The notes under the pieces: model-generated
Database searches by the model: none
Seen by the model: the letters and a program-made list of their open reading frames with translations, nothing else
Told to the model about the DNA's origin: nothing
Assembly: GCF_016756745.1 (NCBI RefSeq)
Contig: NZ_JAESIH010000025.1
Coordinates: 184,169-248,168 of the forward strand
DNA from: Aminivibrio sp.
GTDB lineage: Bacteria; Synergistota; Synergistia; Synergistales; Aminobacteriaceae
DNA: 64,000 bases
Reading direction: 5' to 3'
In this document: positions 9,484-18,204 of the stretch, piece after piece
Layout: each line of letters begins with the position of its first letter
Position numbering within the stretch: position 1 is the first letter of the stretch
Translations under genes and position numbers: made by a program

Positions 9484-10482
9484 ATGGTTTTTTTTTCCGG
9501 TGTTTCCGTTTCCATTAAGGGTACGGGAATGTACGTTCCCGAAAAGGTACTGACAAACAACGATATTTCGCAGATGGTCGAAACCAGCGACGAATGGATT
9601 CGGGAGAGAACCGGCATCTGCCGCCGCCATATCGCCGCACAGGGAGAGCTGACAAGCGATGTTGCCCTCAAGGCGGCTCGTGACGCCCTCCAGAATTCCG
9701 GTACCGATCCTCTTGATCTTGACATGGTTATTGTGGCGACGAACAGCCCTGATACGCTCTTTCCTGGAGTCGGACCCAAAGTGCAGGGGCTCCTCGGAGC
9801 CGAAAAGGCCGGCGCTTTTGATGTCCAGTCGGGATGCACGAGCGGCGTGTACGCCCTTACCCTGGCTGCCGGCGGCATTGCGTCGGGGATTTGGAAAAAG
9901 GCGCTCGTCATCGGGGCGGAAGTTCTTTCTCCCCTGATCGACTGGACGGACAGAAATACCTGCATCCTGTTCGGAGACGGAGCGGGTGCCGTGGTGCTCG
10001 GCGTGTCCGGAGAAGGCGAAGGCCGGTTTATTTCCGCAGACCTGAGGTCGGACGGAACCAAGCACGATCAGATCGCCTTCCTCGGGGGGCTTGTGGAAAA
10101 CCCGGCCTCACCCGAAACTATTGAAAAAAAGCTCCATTTCATTTCGATGAAAGGGAATGATGTCTTCCGGTTCGTCAACCGGATCATTCCACCATTTTTA
10201 CGACAGTTTTGCCTTGACTCCGGCATGGAACCGGAAGAAATATCATGGTGGTTTTTCCATCAGGCGAACCAGAGAATAATCGAACGGTCGGCGGAACGTC
10301 TCGGGATTTCCCCCGAAAAAGTGGTCATCAACATCGACGAATACGGCAACACTTCAGCAGCTTCGGTTTTCATTGCCCTCCACGAATTTCTCAGGGAGGG
10401 CAGGGTGCAAAAAGGAGACAAACTCCTCTTTACCGCTTTCGGAGCGGGCATGACCTATGGAGGTATTATCTATGAAGCATGA
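9484..10482 (+). CDS. fabH: 3-oxoacyl-ACP synthase III
   Basis: Starts fatty-acid chains by condensing acetyl-CoA with malonyl-ACP. The Cys-His-Asn triad is visible: Cys in FDVQSGCTSG (about residue 119), His in FHQANQRI (about 259) and Asn in DEYGNTSAAS (about 289). The usual A-A-C-A-G around Cys is replaced by S-G-C-T-S, which may affect primer choice. Length 332 aa. AAAGGAGG precedes the ATG. Its last 11 bases overlap fabK. Confidence 0.95.
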   Translation: MVFFSGVSVSIKGTGMYVPEKVLTNNDISQMVETSDEWIRERTGICRRHIAAQGELTSDVALKAARDALQNSGTDPLDLDMVIVATNSPDTLFPGVGPKVQGLLGAEKAGAFDVQSGCTSGVYALTLAAGGIASGIWKKALVIGAEVLSPLIDWTDRNTCILFGDGAGAVVLGVSGEGEGRFISADLRSDGTKHDQIAFLGGLVENPASPETIEKKLHFISMKGNDVFRFVNRIIPPFLRQFCLDSGMEPEEISWWFFHQANQRIIERSAERLGISPEKVVINIDEYGNTSAASVFIALHEFLREGRVQKGDKLLFTAFGAGMTYGGIIYEA

Positions 10483-11443
10483 CTCCGGCACTGTGTTCAG
10501 CGAAAACAGGATTACCCGTCTTTTCGGGTGCGAGTACCCCCTGGTTCAGGGGGGCATGGCCTGGGTGGCGGATGCAAACCTTGCCGCTGCGGTGAGTAAC
10601 GGCGGAGGTCTCGGCATCATCGCCGCAGCGAATATGCCCCCCGACCTGCTCGAATTCCAGTTGCAAAAAGTGAGGACCCTCACGGACAAACCCTTCGGCG
10701 TGAATATCATGCTGATGTCGCCCACCGTCGACCAGGTGATCGATCTTGTGGCGAAGTACAGGGTCCCCATCGTGACCACGGGAGCGGGAAGTCCGGGAAA
10801 GGTAATCGACATTCTCAAGCCGATGGGGACTATTGTCGTTCCCGTCATAGCCTCGGTCGCACAGGCGAAAAGAGTGGAAAAACAGGGGGCCGACGCCGTG
10901 GTGGCTGAAGGGATGGAGGCCGGCGGTCATATCGGTGAGCTCACCACCATGGTCCTCGTACCCCAAATCGCGGATTCCGTTGAAATACCCGTCATCGCTG
11001 CCGGCGGCATTGCCGACGGCAGGGGGGTAGCAGCGGCATTCGCCCTCGGAGCTGAGGGGGTTCAGGTCGGCACCAGGTTTATCTGTTGTGAGGAATCCAC
11101 CGTACATCGTGCATACAAAGAAGCGGTCATAAACGCCAGGGACAGAAGCAACGTGGTAACCGGCCGTTTTACGGGACACCCCGTCCGCTGCCTGAAGAAC
11201 AAGCTGACCGCAAAATTCGAGGAGCTTGAAAAATGCGGCGCTTCATTGGAAGAGTATGAACGGCTCGGAGCAGGGAAACTCAGGGCCGCGGTAGTAGAAG
11301 GTGACGTGGAGTGGGGTTCCGTCATGGCAGGGCAGAGCTCCGCTCTTGTAAATGACATTCGGCCTGCAGCCGACATCATTCAAGAGCTCTTCTCGGAAGC
11401 GGGGAACATCGTAAACGCCCTTCCCCGGAAGATCTTCAGGTGA
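10472..11443 (+). CDS. fabK: Enoyl-ACP reductase II (FMN)
   Basis: FMN-dependent enoyl-ACP reductase replacing FabI. It has the nitronate-monooxygenase-like TIM barrel: GGMAWVADANLAAAVSNGGG near the start, EGMEAGGHIGE near residue 150 and IAAGGIADGRG near 180, then LGAEGVQVGTRF. The ATG at 10472 has GGAGGT 7 bases upstream, better than an in-frame ATG at 10457. Operon position between fabH and fabD supports FabK rather than a nitronate monooxygenase. FabK-type enzymes are generally insensitive to FabI inhibitors such as triclosan. Confidence 0.92.
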   Translation: MKHDSGTVFSENRITRLFGCEYPLVQGGMAWVADANLAAAVSNGGGLGIIAAANMPPDLLEFQLQKVRTLTDKPFGVNIMLMSPTVDQVIDLVAKYRVPIVTTGAGSPGKVIDILKPMGTIVVPVIASVAQAKRVEKQGADAVVAEGMEAGGHIGELTTMVLVPQIADSVEIPVIAAGGIADGRGVAAAFALGAEGVQVGTRFICCEESTVHRAYKEAVINARDRSNVVTGRFTGHPVRCLKNKLTAKFEELEKCGASLEEYERLGAGKLRAAVVEGDVEWGSVMAGQSSALVNDIRPAADIIQELFSEAGNIVNALPRKIFR

Positions 11444-11456
11444 GGTGATACGGCTT

Positions 11457-12404
11457 ATGGCATATTCGCTCATCTTCCCCGGGCAGGGATCCCAGGAAGC
11501 AGGCATGGGGAAGGATTTTTTCGATGCCTTTCCCTCCGCGAGGGACGTTTTCCTCCGAGCCGACCAGGCTCTCGGGTTTTCGCTGTCGAGTATCATCTTC
11601 AACGGCCCGGAGGAAGAACTCATGAGAACGGCGTTTACCCAGCCGGCGATTCTTACTGTAAGCACAGCTATTCTGGAATGCCTGAAAAAAGAAGCCGGCA
11701 TCATCCCCGCGCCCCTTTTCATGGCAGGACACAGCCTGGGAGAATACACGGCCCTGGTTGCTTCGGGAGTCCTTTCCCTTGAGGACGGCGTGAGGCTGGT
11801 CCATCTTCGGGGCAGGCTCATGCAGGAAGCGGTGCCGGAGGGTGAAGGCGCCATGGCTGCCATTCTCGGGCTCGACCCGGATTTGGTTTCTGCGGTATGC
11901 TCGGAAGCGGCGCCCGGAGGGGAGTGCCGGCCGGCGAACTTCAACTCCCCGGGCCAGGTGGTTATTTCCGGGAGCACTCCGTTTGTACGCGCAGTCATGG
12001 AAAAGGCAAAAGAGGCCGGCGCAAAAAAAACCGTTCTTCTGAACGTCAGCGCCCCGTTTCACAGCAGACAGATGCGCCCTGTGGCCGACAGTCTGCGGGA
12101 AGCCTTCGGTTCACTAGAGTGGCATGAACCTTCCGCGCCGATCGTCTCCAATGCGCTTGCGCGCCCGGTACGCTCCGTTCATGAAATACAGCAGGCCCTT
12201 TTCGACCAGACCTTCATGCCCGTCCTCTGGAACGACTCGGTCAACCGAATGGCGGATGACGGAGTAGATACCTTCTTTGAAATCGGTCCGGGATCGGTGC
12301 TCAGCGGGCTGGTCAAAAAATGCAGGAAAGGGGTCACTACCCAAACCTGCGGTTCTGTTCCAGAATTCGAGGCTCTTTCAAACAAACTGAAGGAGATGGT
12401 GTAG
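11457..12404 (+). CDS. fabD: Malonyl-CoA:ACP transacylase
   Basis: Loads malonyl groups on ACP. The FPGQGSQ N-terminal motif, the nucleophilic Ser in GHSLGEYTAL (about residue 93) and the His in the SAPFHSRQM segment (about 200) are present. The product is 315 aa. The ATG at 11457 is preferred; a GTG at 11445 would add four residues. It follows fabK by 13 bases and precedes fabG by 1 base. Confidence 0.96.
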   Translation: MAYSLIFPGQGSQEAGMGKDFFDAFPSARDVFLRADQALGFSLSSIIFNGPEEELMRTAFTQPAILTVSTAILECLKKEAGIIPAPLFMAGHSLGEYTALVASGVLSLEDGVRLVHLRGRLMQEAVPEGEGAMAAILGLDPDLVSAVCSEAAPGGECRPANFNSPGQVVISGSTPFVRAVMEKAKEAGAKKTVLLNVSAPFHSRQMRPVADSLREAFGSLEWHEPSAPIVSNALARPVRSVHEIQQALFDQTFMPVLWNDSVNRMADDGVDTFFEIGPGSVLSGLVKKCRKGVTTQTCGSVPEFEALSNKLKEMV

Positions 12405-12405
12405 A

Positions 12406-13149
12406 ATGACGGAAGAGAAAACTGCGCTTGTGACAGGTGCAGGCAAGGGGATAGGCAGAGCGGTTGCCCTCCGTCTTGCTACTATGGGGTTTTGTGTCGC
12501 GGTTAATTACAATCGGAGCGAAAAACAGGCCGACGAAGTCTGCCGGCTGATCAGGGATGCCGGGGGGATTGCTCTTCCCTTCAGGGGAGACGTTTCTTCC
12601 GTGAGCGACGTAAAAAATCTGTTTTCCGATGTGGAGAAGAAACTAAGCCCGGTTTCGGTACTCGTCAACAATGCAGGAATAACGAAAGACGGGCTTCTTA
12701 TGAGAATGGAAAGTGACGATTGGAATTCCGTGCTGACAGCCAATCTCTCCTCAGTGTATTATTGTACGAAGGAAGCGATTCGGGGAATGGTACGGGCAAA
12801 GTGGGGCAGGATCATCAACATCTCGTCGGTGGTCGCCCTGATAGGAAATCCGGGTCAGGCCAATTACTGTGCTTCCAAGGCAGGCATCATCGGCTTTACC
12901 AAATCGGTAGCAAGAGAATATGCCGGAAAGGGTATTACGGCAAACGCTCTCGCCCCAGGCTACATAGCCACGGAAATGACGGATGCCCTTCCTGACGCCG
13001 CAAGAATCAGGCTTTTACAGCAGGTTCCCGCCGGCCGGCCGGGAACCCCTGAAGATGTTGCGGCGGCGGCGGCCTTTCTCGCCTCAGGGGATGCGGCGTA
13101 TATAACCGGACAGGTAATCGCCATTGACGGCGGTATGACCATGTGCTGA
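12406..13149 (+). CDS. fabG: 3-oxoacyl-ACP reductase
   Basis: NADPH-dependent reduction of beta-ketoacyl-ACP. It is a short-chain dehydrogenase of 247 aa with the Rossmann motif TGAGKGIGRA (about residue 11), NNAG (about 88), the catalytic Ser in INISS (about 140) and YxxxK as YCASK (about 153). The C-terminus GQVIAIDGGMTM is typical. It has its Shine-Dalgarno inside the end of fabD. Confidence 0.96.
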   Translation: MTEEKTALVTGAGKGIGRAVALRLATMGFCVAVNYNRSEKQADEVCRLIRDAGGIALPFRGDVSSVSDVKNLFSDVEKKLSPVSVLVNNAGITKDGLLMRMESDDWNSVLTANLSSVYYCTKEAIRGMVRAKWGRIINISSVVALIGNPGQANYCASKAGIIGFTKSVAREYAGKGITANALAPGYIATEMTDALPDAARIRLLQQVPAGRPGTPEDVAAAAAFLASGDAAYITGQVIAIDGGMTMC

Positions 13150-13175
13150 AATACAATGGAAGGGGGTGAACGAGA

Positions 13176-13427
13176 ATGAAAAAAGAGGAAATGCTCGCCC
13201 GTTTGAAAGAAATCATCATCGACAGGCTTGATGTCGAAGAAGACCAGATAGTTCCGGAGGCTTCCTTCGTGGAAGACCTCGGTGCGGATTCGCTGGACAT
13301 CGTCGAGCTCATTATGGGCATCGAGGAAGAATTTGACATCGAGATTCCCGACGAGGACGCTGAAAAGCTGACGACCGTGGGAGAAGCAATGAACTATACC
13401 CTCGGCAAACTAGGAGTTGACGAGTAG
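13176..13427 (+). CDS. acpP: Acyl carrier protein
   Basis: Carries growing acyl chains on a 4'-phosphopantetheine arm attached to Ser39 within GADSLD. At 83 aa and strongly acidic, it is a canonical ACP. AGGGGGTGA precedes the ATG. The holo form is made by AcpS, encoded at 62083. A perfect hairpin directly downstream separates it from fabF. Confidence 0.98.
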   Translation: MKKEEMLARLKEIIIDRLDVEEDQIVPEASFVEDLGADSLDIVELIMGIEEEFDIEIPDEDAEKLTTVGEAMNYTLGKLGVDE

Positions 13428-13442
13428 TTCACAGAACACCTG

Positions 13443-13478
13443 ACTTGACGGGAAATCCGGAGGGATTTCCCGTCAAGT
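13443..13478 (+). terminator. Perfect 16-bp hairpin between acpP and fabF
   Basis: ACTTGACGGGAAATCC pairs perfectly with GGATTTCCCGTCAAGT around a GGAG loop. Only TCCTTTCG follows, so a full intrinsic terminator is doubtful. It may be a partial terminator or a 3'-end stabiliser that keeps acpP mRNA in excess over fabF. Confidence 0.65.
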
Positions 13479-13527
13479 TCCTTTCGTAAAATTATGTTCC
13501 AACCCTGCAGCAGAGGAGTGAAGCGTT

Positions 13528-14766
13528 TTGAGAAGGGTTGTCGTGACCGGGCTTGGCGTTGTGAGCCCTATAGCAACGGGAAGAGAAAATTACTGGCAGG
13601 CTTTGAAAGAAGGCAAGAACGGCATAGGTCCGCTGACGACATTTGATGTGTCTGATTGCCCTGTTCCCTTCGGAGCTGAAATCAAGGATTTCGATCCGCT
13701 TCAATGGATGGAAAACAAGGAAGCCAAGCGTTCCGACAGGGTTATTCAATTTGCGGTGGCGGCGGCCGACCTTGCCGTTGCCGATGCGAAGCTTGATACG
13801 GCAAGCCTGGATCCCCATAAATTCGGAGTCTATATCGGCAGCGCTCAAGGCGGCCTCGAGACTACCTTCAACAACTTCAAGATCATGATGGAAAAAGGGC
13901 CGAAACGAGTCAGCCCGTTTTTCATACCCATGATGATCAGCAACATGTCCACAGCTTACGTGGCCATCAAGCACCATGCGCAGGGGCCGAACTTGTGCGT
14001 TGTCACAGCCTGCGCCACATCGGTCCACAGTATGGGCGAAGCATACCACACCATCATTCGGGACGATGCCGATATTATTCTGGCCGGAGGCTCTGAGGCG
14101 GCCCTGAGGAGCATCAGCATAGCCGGATTCGCAGCAATGAAGGCGATTTCCACCCGGATGGAGGCACCCGAAAAAGCATCCCGGCCTTTCGACATCGACC
14201 GTGACGGCTTTGTCATGGGGGAAGGAGCAGGTGTGCTCGTCCTTGAAGAACTGGAACATGCGATGAAAAGGGGCGCTCATATTTACGCCGAGCTTGTCGG
14301 TTACGGTTCAACATGTGACGCAAGCCACATAACGGCACCTGACCCTGAAGGCGACGGAGCGGCCAGAGCTATGAGGAAAGCAATGGCCCACGCAAAATGG
14401 CTCCCCGAAGACGTTGATTACATCAATGCCCACGGGACTTCCACCCCTCTCAATGACAAGATGGAGGCCATAGCTATCCGTTCGGTTTTCGGTGAACATA
14501 CGGACAAGGTGCTTGTCAATTCGACCAAGTCCATGATAGGTCACTGCCTCGGGGCCGCTGGTGCGCTGGAAACCGTGGCGGCCATGCAGTCTATCCAGGA
14601 AGGGATTATCCACCCGACGATCAATCTTGACACTCTCGATCCCGAATGCGCCATCAATGTCGTGGGCCCCAGGTCAGTGCATAAGAGCGTCTCCAGGGTC
14701 CTCGTCAACAGTTTCGGATTCGGCGGGCATAACGGCGTGGTCGCCTTCCAGAAATTTGAGGATTAG
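13528..14766 (+). CDS. fabF: 3-oxoacyl-ACP synthase II
   Basis: Elongating condensing enzyme. Cys in VTACATSVHS (about residue 164), the first His in NAHGTSTPLNDKME (about 304) and the second His in STKSMIGHCLGAAG (about 340) form the Cys-His-His triad; the NSFGFGGHNG tail motif is intact. Length 412 aa. The start is TTG at 13528 behind GCAGAGGAGTGAAG; the first codons (RRVVVTGLGVVSP) fit the family start exactly. rnc follows after 15 bases. Confidence 0.97.
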   Translation: MRRVVVTGLGVVSPIATGRENYWQALKEGKNGIGPLTTFDVSDCPVPFGAEIKDFDPLQWMENKEAKRSDRVIQFAVAAADLAVADAKLDTASLDPHKFGVYIGSAQGGLETTFNNFKIMMEKGPKRVSPFFIPMMISNMSTAYVAIKHHAQGPNLCVVTACATSVHSMGEAYHTIIRDDADIILAGGSEAALRSISIAGFAAMKAISTRMEAPEKASRPFDIDRDGFVMGEGAGVLVLEELEHAMKRGAHIYAELVGYGSTCDASHITAPDPEGDGAARAMRKAMAHAKWLPEDVDYINAHGTSTPLNDKMEAIAIRSVFGEHTDKVLVNSTKSMIGHCLGAAGALETVAAMQSIQEGIIHPTINLDTLDPECAINVVGPRSVHKSVSRVLVNSFGFGGHNGVVAFQKFED

Positions 14767-14781
14767 ACAGTCCGTTTCTCC

Positions 14782-15501
14782 ATGAACTACGCAGTCTGGT
14801 TTTCCGCAGAGCTGGAAAAACTCCAGGATCGCATTGGGTATCATTTCAGCGATGTCGGCAAATTGGAGAATGCCCTTGTGCATTCTTCCTACGCCTACGA
14901 AAAGGGCAAGCTGGAACATAACGAGAGAATGGAATATCTGGGAGATGCCGTGCTTGAGCTCGGCGTCTCCCGTTTTCTGTACGATTCCTTTCCTTCCTTC
15001 GACGAAGGCAGGCTGACCCGTTCCCGGGCCGCCCTCGTCTGCGGAAAATCCCTTGCCGAGTGGGGGAGGGAGCTCGGACTGAGCGAACTTCTCAGAACGG
15101 GGAAAGGCCTTGAAACAGAACAGGTGCGTCACGGTTCTCTCTGTTCCGACGCGGTAGAGGCTCTAGTGGGGGCAGTATTCCTTGACGGGGGATACTCTCG
15201 GGCCATGGATCTGGTCGTCCGATATATTGCGTTTCACCTTTCCCGCCATCCTATCGACGGTGATGAAACCGACCCGAAATCCGCCCTCCAGATGCTGGCC
15301 CATGAAAAAGGGATGCCGAGTCCTGTCTATGAGGTTCTTTCTGTCTCTGGAAGTGCCCATTCCCCCATATTTTCAGTCCGGGTCCTGATTGGAAGCAAAG
15401 AGTCAGGAGCGGGAGATGGTGAAAGCAGAAAAGCCGCTGAATTTGCGGCCGCACGGAACGCCTTTTTTTTGCTGAACCGGGAGGAATTGGAGCCGGAATG
15501 A
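14782..15501 (+). CDS. rnc: Ribonuclease III
   Basis: Cleaves double-stranded RNA in rRNA processing. The signature NERMEYLGDAVLELG (about residue 47) contains the metal-binding Glu and Asp residues; a second acidic patch DAVEALVGAVFLDGG lies near 120. A dsRNA-binding domain occupies about residues 160-235. Length 239 aa. The fabF-rnc order is common. Its stop overlaps the next start (ATGA at 15498). Confidence 0.96.
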   Translation: MNYAVWFSAELEKLQDRIGYHFSDVGKLENALVHSSYAYEKGKLEHNERMEYLGDAVLELGVSRFLYDSFPSFDEGRLTRSRAALVCGKSLAEWGRELGLSELLRTGKGLETEQVRHGSLCSDAVEALVGAVFLDGGYSRAMDLVVRYIAFHLSRHPIDGDETDPKSALQMLAHEKGMPSPVYEVLSVSGSAHSPIFSVRVLIGSKESGAGDGESRKAAEFAAARNAFFLLNREELEPE

Positions 15502-16370
15502 AAAAATTCGCAAAGGCAGGAGTTCATTTCCCCGTTTTTCTTTTTTCCCTTTCTCTTCTTCTGCTTTTCTTTCCTGCTGCGCCGGGATACTCATGGGAAC
15601 TCCTTGTTTCCTCCCCATGGCTTTCCACGATAGCCCGATTTATCGGCGGAGTCAATGTTGCGGTAAAAGCTGTCCAGGAGTGGGACGATGAAGGAATACC
15701 CTTCCGGAAGATCCGCCGGCGGAACATTCTCCCCGAATCAAGAATCGTGGCCCTTGATGTCTTTGAAGCCACCTCTCTGGGGCTTGAGCGAAAGCAGTTT
15801 CCCCGTCTTTTCCTTCTTTACGGCACTGTGCCCTTCGACAGGACACGAGCGGACTATTACTTTTCCGACCCGTCAGTTCTTCCGTTTATTGCCCAGAGGG
15901 TTCTTACCGCCCTCGCCCAGTTCGATCCCGGGAACTATTCCTATTACCAGAGAAGACTATCGGAATTCCAGACCAGGCTCGACAGTACCGTTCTCGTGGG
16001 AAGACAACTCCTCAGGGACTATCCGATATTTGACCTTTCCGGCGGATTTTCCAGCCTTCTGTCGGCTGCAGGATGCACTCTTCTTCCGGAGGACAGGGCA
16101 TTGGTTGAAAAGTGGAACAGAGCCGAGGACCTGCAGAGCCTGCAGGCCGCGGTCAGCGAAGCGCTAAAACAGCGAATACCGGTAATTGTCGACTCCGGCA
16201 CCCCAAAGGCGATCAGGGATGCCCTGAAGGGGAACAAGGACATCCTTGTTCTCGGACGCCCGGGACAGGAACAGGACCTTCTCCTCTTTTTTCATGACCA
16301 GTTTCTTTTGCTGTGGAATCGTCTTGCCCCTCTCAGGCAGCGCCGGCTGACAGAAAAAGAAGGTCCCTGA
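15498..16370 (+). CDS. Degenerate TroA/ZnuA-like periplasmic binding-fold protein
   Basis: A 290-residue exported protein with a hydrophobic signal segment at residues about 10-30. The pattern resembles metal-ABC substrate-binding proteins: SSPWLSTIARFIGG at the start of the mature chain, then a YYFSDPSVLPFIAQ segment where family members have H-x-W-L-D-P, an FDPGNYSYYQ linker helix and a C-terminal Rossmann-like half. The metal-binding histidines are absent; only two His occur in the whole sequence, one in the signal region. It is coupled to rnc by ATGA, with no permease or ATPase nearby. The function is unknown; a scavenging, sensing or structural role is possible. Confidence 0.6.
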   Translation: MKKFAKAGVHFPVFLFSLSLLLLFFPAAPGYSWELLVSSPWLSTIARFIGGVNVAVKAVQEWDDEGIPFRKIRRRNILPESRIVALDVFEATSLGLERKQFPRLFLLYGTVPFDRTRADYYFSDPSVLPFIAQRVLTALAQFDPGNYSYYQRRLSEFQTRLDSTVLVGRQLLRDYPIFDLSGGFSSLLSAAGCTLLPEDRALVEKWNRAEDLQSLQAAVSEALKQRIPVIVDSGTPKAIRDALKGNKDILVLGRPGQEQDLLLFFHDQFLLLWNRLAPLRQRRLTEKEGP

Positions 16371-16416
16371 AACAACCCGGTCACCCGGCCTTCACGAAAC
16401 GCTCATGCGGCTTCCC

Positions 16417-17655
16417 CTATCGCGCTCCCTTCAGGGAGAAGAAGGGATAGGCCGCAAGAAGGAGCATGGCGCTGAGAAAATAAAACGGAACACCCTTCCC
16501 GGTATGATCAAGAAGCATTCCTACGAGGACAGGTCCCATGGTCATCCCGAGACTGAAGGCAATATTGAAAAGCCCCATTATGCGCCCGGACCCGTACGTC
16601 TTCCCCCTTGCAGCGGCCATGGTGACAAGGGAAGGAGAGGCGAAGGCATGCCCGACACCGAAGGCTATGCTCGCAATGGAGAGGCTCAGGAGAGTTCTCA
16701 GGTTCGGAAGGCCCACGAGGGTGACCGCAGAAATCAGCCCCCCTACAAGAATAAGGCGGTTTTTGTTCGGGATGTTGTCGGCAAGTCTGCCTGAAACCCT
16801 CTGCAGAAGGCCGGTGGAGAGAGAATTCAGGGAGACCACAAACCCGATTTCGGGAAGAGAAAGCCGTGTTTCCGAGGCAAGAAGGGGAATCATCATCACG
16901 AGCACACCCCGGCACATGGCGGAACAGAATTGGAAGAAAAAAACCATCAGCATTTCATGGTCGGTGAGAATGGCGTTAAAAACAGACTTGAACCCGTGGA
17001 ACTCCCCGCTCCCCCGCCCTGAAGAAAGGGTGCCCGGCAGGAAGCGGAAGACCAGGGCCATGGAAAGCACAGTCAGGGCCGTCATGGCATAGAAAGGCGC
17101 GTTAAAGCCGATATTTTCAGCAAGGAGACCGCTCAGGAGGGGCCCCGTACCACTCCCGAGAAAAAGGGCCCCCTGGAGGGATCCGAAAAAAACGCCCTCT
17201 TTCCCTTTCGGCGCCACTTCTGCTCCGATGGCCATGGTAATGGGGACAACCATGGCTGAACCGAATCCGTGGACTAGTCTGACTGCAATGAGGCTTCCCG
17301 TGGTGGATGCGAAAGTATATGCGACGGACGCAAGAGCGTAAAAAGCAAGCCCTGAAAGAAGGAGCACTTTCCTGTTCATCCTGTCCGCCAGTTCTCCTGA
17401 GATGATCATTCCGCCGGTCCTGGAAAAAGAAAAAGACCCTATGATCGTTCCTATGGCGAGACCGCTCGCCCCCAGCCGCTTCGCATAGAGAGGCAGCACC
17501 GGGGCAATGATGCCGATTCCCAGCATGGCACAGAACATGGAAAGGCTGAGAACAGTTAAAATTTTTCGGTAGGAAACCTCTGTTGAAGACAACAAAAATG
17601 CACTCCAATCGTTCTTTGTTGATTTTTTTCTTCCCTTTCCATATTTCACGTTCAT
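16417..17655 (-). CDS. Major facilitator superfamily transporter
   Basis: A 412-residue integral membrane protein with about 12 hydrophobic segments, in the multidrug/sugar efflux type of MFS. After a basic 25-residue N-terminus, TM1 ends IIAPVLPLYAKRLG and the inter-helix motif A variant GELADRMNRKVLLLSG follows TM2. The SGRLADNIPNKNRL loop repeats motif A in the second half. AAAGGA lies before the ATG. The substrate cannot be read from sequence. It stands alone, downstream of a dispersed repeat copy and convergent with the TroA-like gene. Confidence 0.85.
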   Translation of the reverse strand: MNVKYGKGRKKSTKNDWSAFLLSSTEVSYRKILTVLSLSMFCAMLGIGIIAPVLPLYAKRLGASGLAIGTIIGSFSFSRTGGMIISGELADRMNRKVLLLSGLAFYALASVAYTFASTTGSLIAVRLVHGFGSAMVVPITMAIGAEVAPKGKEGVFFGSLQGALFLGSGTGPLLSGLLAENIGFNAPFYAMTALTVLSMALVFRFLPGTLSSGRGSGEFHGFKSVFNAILTDHEMLMVFFFQFCSAMCRGVLVMMIPLLASETRLSLPEIGFVVSLNSLSTGLLQRVSGRLADNIPNKNRLILVGGLISAVTLVGLPNLRTLLSLSIASIAFGVGHAFASPSLVTMAAARGKTYGSGRIMGLFNIAFSLGMTMGPVLVGMLLDHTGKGVPFYFLSAMLLLAAYPFFSLKGAR

Positions 17656-17691
17656 GATACTATCCTTTGTCTACAATTTCAACGCATCCAA

Positions 17692-17970
17692 CCTAAATCC
17701 GCACCTCAGCGGGGAGCGTCACCGGAACTCGCTTGGGCGGGGGGTGCAGATTGTCGTTCGTGGCAACTGCCCAAGCGAGTCCCGCGGCTCCCTGCGTTAG
17801 CCGGTGGCCAGCCTGTGAAACCGACATCCGTGTCGGTTTCTCTCACCTCAGGCGCCCTCCCCCAGGGGCCTCTCCGCAAGGAGCGCGGAGCGAGATCTCT
17901 TCGTCCCTGGGGAGGGCGAATTCACCTTTTGCCCGGCGGACACTCCCTCTGCCTGAAAAATGAGCGGATT
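17692..17970. repeat. Dispersed structured repeat, copy 1
   Basis: About 280 bp that matches 37478-37710 in the same orientation over CTAAATCCGCAC, CTTGGGCGGG, GCAGATTGTC, GCGAGTCCCGCGGCTCCCTG, GCGCGGAGCGAGATCTC, GAGGGCGAATTCACCTT and CACTCCCTCTGCCTGAAAA. It folds into nested arms: GGGAGC with GCTCCC, CTCGCTTGGGC with GCCCAAGCGAG, and GCAG-TTG with CAA-CTGC. This copy has an extra internal hairpin (AAACCGACA-TGTCGGTTT, about 17818-17839) absent from copy 2. It starts 37 bases upstream of the MFS gene. No transposase and no credible ORF is present. Confidence 0.85.
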
Positions 17971-18093
17971 TTGGACATCATGAACGGGCGCCACGGCAAA
18001 GCCGATTCTATACAGGAAAATAGAGCCTGCTTTCCGGTGAAATGTCCCCCTCCGGGCACCCCGGAAAGAGAGAGGGAACGGTTCATGCCGGAA

Positions 18094-18126
18094 CAAAAAA
18101 ACCTGAATTCTGAGGCGAAATTCAGG
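18094..18126 (-). terminator. Rho-independent terminator of birA
   Basis: Read on the minus strand, CCTGAATT and AATTCAGG (18119-18126 and 18102-18109) form an 8-bp stem followed at once by seven Ts. It lies 79 bases past the birA stop. The rest of 17971-18204 shows no gene. Confidence 0.8.
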
Positions 18127-18204
18127 GTTGCCGCAATGCCGGAAATAGGGCTTCCGTGATTTTCGGCTTTCACAAACCCCGAATTACTTCAGTTTCTTTC
18201 CTTT

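Noticed and set aside
17733..18173. Short frames of 76-114 codons in repeat copy 1 and beyond
   Set aside because: Not conserved between the two repeat copies and lacking ribosome-binding sites; explained by a non-coding repeat.
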